Source of the DNA: Apus apus
Taxonomy: Eukaryota > Chordata > Aves > Apodiformes > Apodidae
Assembly (NCBI RefSeq): GCF_020740795.1
Contig: NC_067285.1
Coordinates: forward strand, 14,438,001-14,502,000
Reading direction: 5' to 3'
DNA: 64,000 nt
Shown here: positions 49,290-58,715 of the stretch, one piece after another
How the letters are laid out: every line of letters begins with the position of its first letter
How positions within the stretch are numbered: position 1 is the stretch's first letter
The notes under the pieces: generated by a model
Databases searched by the model: none
Told to the model about the DNA's origin: nothing
What the model saw: the letters and a program-made list of their open reading frames with translations, nothing else
Translations under genes and position numbers: made by a program

Positions 49290-49665
49290 CATCCCCCCTC
49301 CCCGTCCCTCGGGCAGGCCCCCCAAGCTCCGACCCCCGCCCCAGCCCCGCGAGCCTTAACCCCCGCCCCGCCGCCGGGGTCCCGCCGGAGGCTCCAGGAG
49401 GCAGGGGCGGAGCGGGGGTCGCTCCCGGTTGCGCCGCGGACGCACCCGGTGGGCGCGGGACGGATGCCCCGGGGGTCGCGTCCCGGCGGGCGGCGGCGGG
49501 AGCTCCCGGCACAGCTCGGCTCTGCACCGCACCGATCTTACGGCGCGGCGGCCCCGGGAGGGGTGGGTAAAGCCCGGCGGGGCCGCCTCTTCCGCCCCGG
49601 CCCCCCGGGGTCTGCCCGGGGCGTGCTAAGCCCCCGCCCCCGCCGGGAGGGAACCCTCAGCATCC
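49290..49665. promoter_or_regulatory. Orphan CpG island
   Basis: The segment has a very high CpG density (GCGCCGCGGACGC, CGGCGGGCGGCGGCGGG) compared with the rest of the intergenic region. On the minus strand a GGGGCGGGGG-rich stretch at about 49,310-49,380 could form a G-quadruplex. It lies 0.6-1.0 kb upstream of the candidate prominin first exon, so it may be its true promoter or that of an unseen transcript. No TATA box or supported exon was found. Confidence 0.6.
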
Positions 49666-49689
49666 GCCCCGCTGCGCCTTGGCACCCTC

Positions 49690-50000
49690 CTCTGCCCTGG
49701 GAGGACCACAGCCCCAATCCCATCCCACCCCAGTACTCCGCCTTCACCCCGCAGGAACCCCTGTATCTGCCTCATCCCACCCTAGCACCCTGCATCTGCC
49801 CGAGGGGCCCCAACTCCTGCCCCATCCTACCCCAGCGCCTTGCACTTACAAGTGGGGGGGCCAGAGCTTCTGCCTCAATCTGCTCCAGCACCCCACCTCT
49901 GCATTGGGGGGACCCCAGACTCTACTCCATCTCACCCTAACATCCTGCATCTCCTCCCGAGAAGACCAAAGCTCCTGCCCCATCCCACCTGCGAGAGCCC
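49690..50000 (+). repeat. Degenerate minisatellite, period about 52 bp
   Basis: A block of the form CATCCCACCCCAG recurs at 49,721, 49,773, 49,823, 49,876, 49,928 and 49,981, with CTGCATCTGC and GGGGACCCCA blocks between. This gives about six diverged copies spaced 50-53 bases apart. The ORF crossing it is a repeat artefact. Confidence 0.8.
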
Positions 50001-51890
50001 CCTGACCCTGGTAGCCAGCCCCTCTGCCCAATGCCCAGGTGATGCCCCCTCTTTGCCCCGTGGAGACCCAGCTCTATCTCCACAATGCCAGTTCCAGTGC
50101 TGGCCTCTCCAGCAGCCCACCCTGCCACAGCCCCCCTACCCAGAGCCCCCCCATACTGCCTGCTTTGCCCCATGCCCTCAGCTGTGCTCTCCTGCTCCTG
50201 CCTCGCTCCCCAGGATAGCCAGTATCCCCAGTATGGTCCTTGGTCCCCATTCCTGCATGGGGCACCATGTGCTTTTAGACAGGCATCAGTGGGGAGTCCA
50301 GGTAAGCTATACCCAGCCCCCCAGCACTGATGGCTTGTTGCCTGCTACCTCCCAGGTTACTGATTAACTTTCCCCAGGTGTCACCGTTCTCCATGACCTT
50401 GCTAGAAGGTGGCATGGGAAGGAGGCAGCCCTGCCTCAGTGGTTCCTCCAAGCCTGGCCAGTGCCCTGGGACCATGTGAGACCCTGGGGCGCAGCACTGG
50501 CACTGGGACAGAGTGGCAGAGGACACAGATACTCCTCCAAAAAAAAGAAACAAAAAGAAACTAAAGCAGGGACCACCGTTTCTCACAGCACTTGGGCTGT
50601 TGGGGGGAGGGAGGTTTGGAGGTTTCATGGGCATCCTTGAGCTTTCCAGCTTGGATCCCAACTCCAAAGTGTTGCTTCAGGGCCCTCTGCCAGCTTCTGG
50701 GGAAGGGGACACAGTGTGGAGCAGGGCACCAGGGACCCCACATGGAATGGGGCTGGCTGCCCTGCATGCTGCACCCCCCAAATCATTGTATGCCCAGCTC
50801 CCACAGCTGCATGTGAGCAGGATCTGGCTGGGCATCTGTGGGATCCTTCAGGGATGGGAGGATCTTCTCCAGGCTATTGCTTCCTTTCAGCTCAGGACAT
50901 CCCACTGAGGTTGCTACAGTTCAGTGCATGTCAGGAGTGAAGGTATTGACACCTCAGCCCAGGTTGCCACCATGCCATGGGCTTACTGGAGTCACCCTGC
51001 TCCACCCCTGCCCAACCATGAGCTCCCACCGTGGCACAGGTGTCCTGCAGCCCCACAGCCCCAGCTCCATCATGAAGAATGGCAAGGTGACATCCCTTGG
51101 TGTATATGTCAACCCAAGCTCTGCCCTGCTCAGACAGACCCACCCTGACCTCACCTTCCCCTGCAGCACCTATGCCATTTCCCCCATGTTCCTTTTCCCT
51201 TTTTCGTTACCTGCCCTCACCCCAGCATTACCTGCAGCCCTGCAGGCTGGGAGTTGCATTCAATGAGGCACCCATAGTTTAAATCCAGGGTCCCCCATGG
51301 CTGGGGGCTGTCCCCAGTACCTCACCCAGTGGAGACAACAAAACACCATCTGGAACCAGCTGGCTGGGGAAATGGGTACTAGTATCTGGTCCCCAGCACT
51401 GCTGTGGGGATTCCTAGTTCCTAAAAGATCAGGGCAGCTTCCATGGAGAAGGCTGGTTCTGTGCCTCCTGCTCTTGGGGGGAGGGTGATCACTGCCCCTT
51501 CCTTGCCTCCCCAGCACCCCTGCACACCAGTTGGCTGCTGCTGCTTTCCTCCCACAGTGCCACCCCTGCTGCTCCCCAGGGAACATGCCCATCACCTTGG
51601 TGTCAGGGCAGGCACTGAGCTGCTTGTTTGCTCTGGCTCGAGGACAGGGCTGTTTCCCAGCAGCCTTGTGCCCTGTCCTTGCTGGGATTTCTGCTTTCCA
51701 TGGCGCAGCAGGGAAACAGCCAGGCCCTGGCTGGGAACCAGCTGCCCGAGGCAAGCCAGCATCATCCTGGGAGCACAGCGAGCCCTGTGCTCACACTCCC
51801 TGCCAGGGCACTGGGGGTACGAGGTGACCCCCCCTCTGCCTTGTCCACATTGCCCGGGTCCCATGCTCAGAAATAAGCGCTTGTGACAAC
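50001..51890. other. Intergenic sequence between prominin 5' end and LDB1 3' end
   Basis: The sequence is G+C-rich with numerous overlapping ORFs but no family motif or credible exon. No RNA gene or repeat family was recognised. Confidence 0.6.
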
Positions 51891-51908
51891 CTCAAACCGA
51901 AAAGTCAT

Positions 51909-51914
51909 TTTATT
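51909..51914 (-). terminator. LDB1: LDB1 polyadenylation signal AATAAA
   Basis: TTTATT on the plus strand is AATAAA on the minus strand. It is the distal candidate for LDB1 and the edge of transcript-like sequence. Confidence 0.6.
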
Positions 51915-52001
51915 GGTACCATACATGACTCATAAATGGCACAAACTATGGAGGGGAGGGAGGGGAAGGGGGAAGATAACAAAAAGGCATTATAGTGTGC
52001 C

Positions 52002-52015
52002 GGGGGGGGGGGGGG
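52002..52015 (+). repeat. Homopolymer run of 14 G
   Basis: An uninterrupted G run followed by AGGGG, read as C in the LDB1 message. It is prone to sequencing error. Confidence 0.9.
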
Positions 52016-52630
52016 AGGGGTGCAGGGGCGTAGCAAGGGGCTCTGCACCCTCCATGAGAGCCCAGCAGCACAGCGGCAAGAATCGTACCTTAATAGCAAA
52101 GCAGAGCCCCCTCCCTGCAACACTGGGCTCCCACCCTGGGAGACTACACCCCCCACAAAGGGGCCTTGGGGACCCCCATGCCTGTGGCTGGGGGTCCACG
52201 GGGCTGAGCCCTCTGCCTCTGGGCTGCCCATGGATGGGCCCAGGAGCCAGCACAGGCATCTCTCCAGTGATTTTCGGCTTGAGATCAGGCCTGGGCTGAG
52301 CCAATGGGCTCAGTCTCCCTGCCTGACCCCAGGGACAGCAGAAGGAAGGGGAACAGTGTCTCATCCCCATTGATTCAGCCATCCCCCTGCAGTCTCAGCC
52401 ACAGGTGAGAGAGATGCGGGGTGCAGGCAACACCCCTGCTGCAGGCAGCACCCCCAGTGGGGGGCAAAACCCCCAGCGACACTGGCCAGCCCCCAGCACC
52501 ACAGGGCAGTGGAACATGTAAGGTGGGATCCCTGGCAGGAAGGTGGGGGAGAGGGTCTGGCAGAGAGAATGGGGTGCACACCCCCTCTTCCCCAAACAGC
52601 AGGGCTGCTCAGCCTGCCCCGGGCTCCCTT

Positions 52631-52695
52631 ACACACACACAGACAAACACACAAGCCTCTCACACACACACTCTTGCACACACACACAAACACCC
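52631..52695 (+). repeat. CA-rich simple repeat
   Basis: Several ACACAC runs are separated by short interruptions within the LDB1 3' UTR. Confidence 0.85.
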
Positions 52696-52905
52696 CTCAC
52701 CCACCAGGGCAGTCCCCCCACCCCAGCCACCCTCACAGCACCACTTGCTGCAACCCCACCTCGGGGCCATGCTGGGAGGTGCCCACAGGCAGCTCTGACC
52801 CCCAGTTCCCCCAGAACCCCCCTCTGAGGCTTCTGGGGTGAGCTGGTGAGCACAAACTCCCTCCCCCTAGCGGCTCCCATCTTCTTGGAAGAAGCCTTGG
52901 AAGGG

Positions 52906-52956
52906 ATTTTTTTGTGTGTTTTTTTTTCTGTTTTTTTTTTTTTCTTTTTTTTAAAA
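52906..52956 (+). repeat. T-rich tract
   Basis: T runs are broken by GTGTG, CTG and C. In the LDB1 message this reads as an A-rich tract, where oligo-dT could prime internally. Confidence 0.85.
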
Positions 52957-54294
52957 CCAAAAAAAACCCCAAAATTATTATTTTTCTCGTTTCCCCTAAC
53001 ATCAATGGAGGCACCTGCTCTAGTGATAACACATTGAAAGAACAGTATCGTACACACTGTCTACAGCGCGGAAATGTACAAGCACGAGGTACACAAACCC
53101 GAGGGGGGGGAGCAGGGACAACAGCACACAAGATTTACATTGAGGAGGGAGGCGGGGGGCTGCTCCCCCCAGCCCCTGGAGGGATTAGAAAGGAAGTCTG
53201 CAAAGTCTCTCCTTGGTTTGAAGCTCTCCGAACTGGATATAAAATGAGACTCCCAAGAGAAGAAGCCTGTACAAAAGTCAGGACAGGGTGAGAGGGCTCA
53301 GGGTGGGGAGGGGGCAACTGGCAAAGGGGCTTGGGGGAGGCTTTTCCCAATTTTTTTTTCTTTCTTTTTTTTAAACTTACAATTTTAATAATATTATTTT
53401 TTTTTCCTTAAAAAATGACAAAAGTAGGAGGTACCGGGAGCCAGGGGTTGCAAAGGGGCCCCAGGCAGACTCACGTGGGGCAGGGGGAAACGCAGGGGCT
53501 GCAGGCAGGGAGCGAGGGTACCAGCTGCTCAGGCAGAGTGGTGGATCCTCTGTGCCCCTCTCAGCCCCCCTGCCCCCTCCACGCACTTCCTATATACAGA
53601 GTCCTCCCACAGCCTTGCTGCACCATCACCCCTGGGGAGCAAGGGGAAGGAGAGGGTGCAGGGGAGTGGAGAAATGCACCGGGGCCCAATCCTCGACACC
53701 ATCCCAGAGCAGCAGGATCCAACCCCAGCCAGAGAAGGCTCCGTGGCAGAGCCGGCAGCACAGGGAAGGCTTTCCATCACTGGTCCCCCCTGCAGATGTG
53801 CAACCCTGCTGCAGGTGGCTGCCCAGCAAACCCCAGCCATAGGGCCCAGGGGGGAGGAGGAGGGTCTCTGGGCTGTGCCAGACCCCAACACTTATGCCCA
53901 CTGCTGGCTTCCTGGTCGTGCCAACCACTGCCAACGCCTCCCTCCTCATTACCCCTGCTCATCAGGTGGGAGCTGGGCACATCAGGGCAGGGATGAGAAA
54001 TTCTCCAGGGAAGAAGCAGGGAGGAAGAGGGAGAAGGGGGGAATAACGAAGCTACAGCCCCGGAAACCCACCCCTGCCCTGGGGTCCGGTGGGGAGGCAG
54101 GCGTGGGAGGAGCAGGGAGGCAGTGGGGGTCGAGGGCTGGGGGCTGCCCGCCTGGCGCACGCCCCTCGCCGTGCATCCCGCTGGCTGCGTGGCACGGATC
54201 CACCCCCGGTACCTCGCCGCTTCCCAGTCACTCTCCGTTGCAAATGTACAGGTAGATCGGTTGGGACTGAGTCCACGGGGCGGCGGGGGGGCCG

Positions 54295-55038
54295 TTACTG
54301 CGACGCCTGCGACGTGGGGTTCTCTGACTTGCTCTCCTGGCTGGAGGGCGGTTTGCTGTTCCAGGGGCTGTTGGCCCCCAGTGCCGGCGAGTTGTTGAAG
54401 CTGTCCTCGTCATCGATGCCATTGGCGGCGTCAAACTGCGTGTTCTCCAGCCGGGTGATGAGCCGCTCATCCTCGTCCCCAAACTCCCCCCCCATCAGCG
54501 TGGGCTCACCTACCACCATCACATCCTGAAAGGGGAGACGGTCCCGAAACATAATCGAGGTGGGGGGAGCCCGGACCGCCAGATCTGCCCTCAACCAGTA
54601 CCACTGCCCCTTTCCCCAGCCGCTGGGCCACCTCATCTTCATCACAGGACCTCAGGCTCAGGCACTGTGTGGGGCAGCACCCTCCCCACCTTGCAGGGGA
54701 GCAAAGCAGCCCAGGGAAGGCAGCTGGGACACCCTCTCCTTTTCCTGACTACCCAGAGAGAGCTGGGGGACTGGGACAGGAAGGCCCTGGGGGTCTGTCC
54801 CTAGCCACTCCCAGGGACTGGGGCAGGAAGCCAGGGAGCCCTCCCCTCGATCCCAGGGGAGGAAGAGAGAATGGAAACGGGATGCTTACAGGTACCTGAC
54901 TGGACAGGGCAAAGGTGCTGGCCGGGCTCTTCTTCTTGCTGTTGCTGTTGTTGGTGTTTCCCCCGCCAGAGCTCATGGTGCTGCCCCCTGACATCTTCCT
55001 TTTCCGGCGCTTGCTGGGCTGCTGCCGCGCTGGCTCCG
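54295..55038 (-). CDS. LDB1: LDB1 nuclear-signal and LIM-interaction exons
   Basis: The 149-base exon holds the nuclear localisation signal KRRKRK and a Ser/Gly/Asn-rich linker, ending at a tandem donor. Use of CAG|GTACC would drop Val-Pro; use of CCT|GTAAGC keeps ALSSQVP, as in human. The last exon encodes the LID (DVMVVGEPTLMGGEFG, DERLITRLENTQFDAANGID) and a Ser/Pro/Asn-rich tail ending PTSQASQ before TAA. Confidence 0.97.
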
Positions 55039-58000
55039 CTGGCAGAGGGACACATGGTCAGTCCCAAGAAGAAGGAGCCGGTGTCCCCAGCCCCTTCTCT
55101 GCAAGGACTGCACCCCCCCTGAGGGAGCATCACCATGCTCCTGCCCTCCACAGCTTCACTGTCCCTGCAGTGCAGGGAAGATTTCCGTCCCTGCTTTGCT
55201 TTCCTCAAGCGGCTGGCAGGTCCCAAGCAGGGAGCACTGGCTGCCTGCATCCCTGCTCTGCCCCAGCAGGAAGGCAGGCCAGCAGAGAAGGAAGCCAGCT
55301 GACTGATCCGCTACTCCAGCCTCTCAAGACGAGGCCAGACACAGGCTCTGGTGTTGGGAGAAGCCTGTGCCAAGGAGTGGGCAGCCCAGGAGACCCCCAG
55401 GCAGCAGAGCAGGCAGCGTGAGGCTTACCAGGCGGAGCAACCATCCGCTGCCACTTCTGGAAAAGGCAAGTCTTGAGGCAGTCCCGGGGACTGAGGCTGT
55501 AGGTCTTGTGCCTTGACATGAGCTCCTGCATTGGTTCTAGGATTACACAGAGCTGCAGGGAGCAGACAAACAGGGTTAGATTGTGATGCTCCAGCAAAAG
55601 CCCCCCTGTTGGGCAGCCATCTGCACTGCACCAACCCAAGCCATGCTGGGAGCCTGCAGGCTCCGGCAGACCCCCTGCTCCAGGAGTCTCTGCAGCCCAT
55701 CTGCAAGATCCCTCTTGTAGAGCCTGCCCCGCACCCCAAGGCAACCAGGTGTCAGGCAGCTGAGAGGACATGATGTGGCTGCCTGAGGTCCCTCCGTCTC
55801 CTCGCATGCTTACTCGGAGGTAGTTGAGTGTGGAGTTTGAAAGCCCACAGCGGGTGATGTTCTTGGATAACTGGTCCAGCATCTGAGGATCCTGTGCCTA
55901 GGAGTGAGAGGGACAAATGGCTCAGCCACATCCAGGCTGGGGATGACTCTCTGGTGCCCTGGCCTGCAATGGGGCAACAGGGTCGAGGTCCCCCCAGTCT
56001 GTGCAGCAGGGAGAAGAGCTCAGCAGCCCTGTGTCACTGGTGCTCCAGGGAGCTCCTGGAGCTGTACTCACATGCATGGCAAGGATGCTGCGGGGGATGA
56101 GTTCTCGATGCTGGCGGATGCTGAAATGCCATGTCTTTATCCTCATCATGTCGTCGAACATGAACTCCAGGTAGAGTCGCCCCTCCACACACACCTGGGC
56201 AGGGAGCAGGGTCAGGCACAGGCTGCTGTCCCCTTTCCCCAGCTCAGATTCCCTAGGAAGCCCCTGCTTAACACTGGGACAACCTCCAAGGCTTGCTCCT
56301 GCCTGCCATGAGACTTGGCACAAGCCAAACCCACAAAACCCAGGGGATGCCTGCAAAAAGGGGATGCTGCAGGGCTGGATGAGGCATGTGGAATTACAGT
56401 GTGGCACTCAACAAGCCATGGAAATCAGTGTCCCTCTGGCTCTCACAAAGACACACTGGACCAAGGCACAAGGGGCAGAAGGCAGGGGCATTGCTGGTAC
56501 CTGGGTGAACATGGGCTTGCCGTGCTGGGTGACCATGGTGCACTGGTCGCAGTCCAGAGAGACAAAGTTGTTGTGGAAGGATTCCTTGGGGTGCTTGAGC
56601 ACGTAGTAGAGCTCCGTGGCCCCCCCTTCAAAGATGCTGCGGAAGTAACGGGGAATCAGAGTCCGTCCGATTGCTGCAGCGGGAGAAAGAGGAAGATAGT
56701 ATCAGTAAACATGGTTCACCCAGGCATGCCCTGGGACTGCATGGGAAGGGGGTCTCCCAACTCCTGCTGGCGGGAGGCAGCTGAGCTCCAACACCCTGCC
56801 CGCATCCCCCACACACCGCACAACCACCACATCTCCTGTCAGAGAGGCAATGCCCTGGGAAGCAGGGCTCCAGCTGCTACTCACTATATCTCTTTGGTCC
56901 ATCCTCCAAGCAGAAAGTGATTGTTAACATGGCATCATCCTCGAAGAACTCCGTGGTGAAGGCATCCCACCACAGATTGTCACATTCCTGGAGACAGCAG
57001 AGATGCCAGGTTATGGGGAGGAGAGACAGCCAGCTGCTGGCTGCCAGGCCTAGCAGCCACATGCTAAGCCCATGGAGGGCTGTGCTCCCAGCTGACTGCT
57101 CCAAGATGGGGATGATGAGCCCTGTCCCAGGTCAGAGACCTGCACAGCAGGGCAGGACTGCGCTGCCAAGGAGATTCCTCCTAGAGCCAAGGCAGCTCGC
57201 AAGGGCTGGCAGTACAAAGGACCCCATCCCCAAAATACACACTTCAGAGTGTCCCCCTGCCCCAGCTTCCCACCTCTGTCCCTCTCCTGCAGCTTCCCAC
57301 CTCTGTCCAGTTCTGCAGCCGCTTGTTGAGCTCAAATATCCTGTAGTCTGTCTGGTTCCCATATGGCGTGTGCCTCCTGCCCAGAGAGCAGAGCAAGCAG
57401 TCAGAGGGGGAAGCAGCCACAGGGTGGAGAGGGGTCTCAAGCCCGCCGTGGGGGACGTACAGTGCCTCTGGGGCTGGGTAGAGCCCAAGCAACCCCCCCA
57501 CAAACCCTTGAGGACAGCAGCCTGTGAGCCCTGCCAAGACACAACCCACCCTCCTAGCAGAGTCCCTGTCAGCTCCCCATGCTTACCCGATTCCAGGCTC
57601 CAGGTATGTTGGTGGGTACATGGGAGTAGGTCTGGGAGGGAAAAGAAATGCAAGCAGGTCAGCACTGGCAGGCATCTCCATCCCTTATCACCTCTAGCAG
57701 CAGGAGGTCAGGCTGATTGGAGGCAAAACCCCATGCATGGTGGGGGCTGCAGCCTGGCTGCCAATATCTGATGTCCCCACAGGGTGACATGCACCCCTAA
57801 AACTGGGCTCTGCTTCACACTGATGGCTGCTCCACTGCTCCCAGTTACCTGGCCTGCAGCTCTCCAGAGACATGCCTGGCTCCTCTGCAGCTGGGACTGA
57901 TGCCAGGCAGGGACAGAGGTTGGAGAAAGGGCTGTTTTGGCAGGAGCTAGGAGTGCTCTCCATCCTGGGTCAGCCCAGGGCCTTGGCCTCACAGAGCTTG

Positions 58001-58254
58001 GGGACCTGGGGGCTCCCTTCACCCCAAATATTGCCATTTCTCCACCCAGTCCTGCTCATGCCTGCTGCTGCAAAGCAGGACAGAGGGACCCTGGGGTGCA
58101 GACTGCAGAGGATCCCCAACCTCACAGACTCCTCTCCAAGCCCTGACTCACCCCACATCTCGATCCAGCATGGTGCCTGGGTGGAACGGGGGGAAGGCGT
58201 TGCCGTTCGGGGGCTCCTTTGGCGAGTACAGCTTGAATGACTTAGAGGAACAGC
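54295..58254 (-). CDS. LDB1: LDB1, LIM domain-binding protein 1 (NLI/CLIM2)
   Basis: LDB1 is a nuclear adaptor. Its N-terminal domain self-associates and its C-terminal LID binds LIM domains of LMO and LIM-homeodomain factors, bridging enhancers and promoters. The exons are 58254-58152, 57631-57587, 57376-57301, 56987-56885, 56673-56501, 56194-56072, 55897-55814, 55552-55429, 55038-54890 and 54525-54295. From the ATG at 58,171 (MLDRDVG) they give exactly 375 residues, the length of the known short form, and the reading is near-identical to human. The basic nuclear signal KRRKRK is at about 259-264 and the LID is in the last exon (residues about 300-339). The first exon is open upstream of that ATG (GCSSKSFKLYSPKEPPNGNA), so the longer isoform is also supported, but its initiating exon was not found in the window. 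An 18-base direct repeat duplicates the donor at 57,301. Confidence 0.98.
55429..57631 (-). CDS. LDB1: LDB1 dimerisation-domain exons
   Basis: These exons encode residues about 8-249, from PTPMYPPTYLEPGIG to FQKWQRMVAPP. The conserved LDB/Chip core is evident in NLWWDAFTTEFFEDDAMLTI, IGRTLIPRYFRSIFEGGATE, SLDCDQCTMVTQHGKPMF, DDMMRIKTWHFSIRQHREL and NITRCGLSNSTLNYLR. No substitution that would disrupt the fold is apparent. Confidence 0.97.
57264..57308 (-). repeat. LDB1: Direct repeat duplicating an LDB1 splice donor
   Basis: AGCTTCCCACCTCTGTCC occurs at 57,264-57,281 and again at 57,291-57,308. Each copy carries ACAGAG|GTGGGA on the minus strand, so two identical donors stand 27 bases apart. 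Confidence 0.9.
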
Positions 58255-58703
58255 CTGAAGAGAGAGAGGAAACTTGGGTAAGTCAGGGACACCCCACAGG
58301 GAGACACCCTTCTGTGAGAAGGATGCAGGACAAACCAAGCCCCCATCAGCACAGCCCCATCCCTTCTGTGCTTCCCCTAATACCAGCCCAGCCCCTTCAC
58401 CCACACACAGCTTCAGGCCTTCCCTGTACAGGATGGGACCCACAGGGTCAGCGCTGAGCTCTCAGTATCAGCAGCTGGAGGGGCTGATTCCCATCCCAGG
58501 GATTTCCCACTGGTGCACAGAGTGTGCCAGTTCTAAGCTGGTTGGGCTCTGTCAGTGGTGCCTGAGGGGGACATTCCAGCTGGTGAGCTGGGTGGGATGC
58601 TGACTGGGAGCTGGCTGCTCCCCCCAGCCCTCCCTCCTGCAACACTTCTAATCCCACCGACTCGACCCGGGAATCACACAGGATCTTTTTGCTGACCTTT
58701 CTA

Positions 58704-58715
58704 TCGCCATGGCGA
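58704..58715. promoter_or_regulatory. RFX X-box-like palindrome
   Basis: TCGCCATGGCGA is a perfect 12-base palindrome resembling the RFX inverted repeat GTNRCC-RGYAAC. It lies in a CpG-containing patch 450 bases upstream of the first LDB1 coding exon in the window. Function is inferred from the motif only. Confidence 0.4.

Larger units (their letters stand above)
51890..54294 (-). other. LDB1: LDB1 3' UTR
   Basis: About 2.4 kb separates the LDB1 stop codon from the first canonical poly(A) signal. It contains a run of 14 G (52,002-52,015), a CA-rich segment (about 52,631-52,695) and two T-rich tracts (about 52,906-52,956 and 53,350-53,412), which read as A-rich in the message. No coding exon is visible. 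An earlier polyadenylation site cannot be excluded. Confidence 0.65.

Noticed and set aside
49690-50367. Pro/His-rich ORFs of 108 and 175 codons
   Set aside because: They are translations of the 52-bp minisatellite and flanking C-rich sequence.
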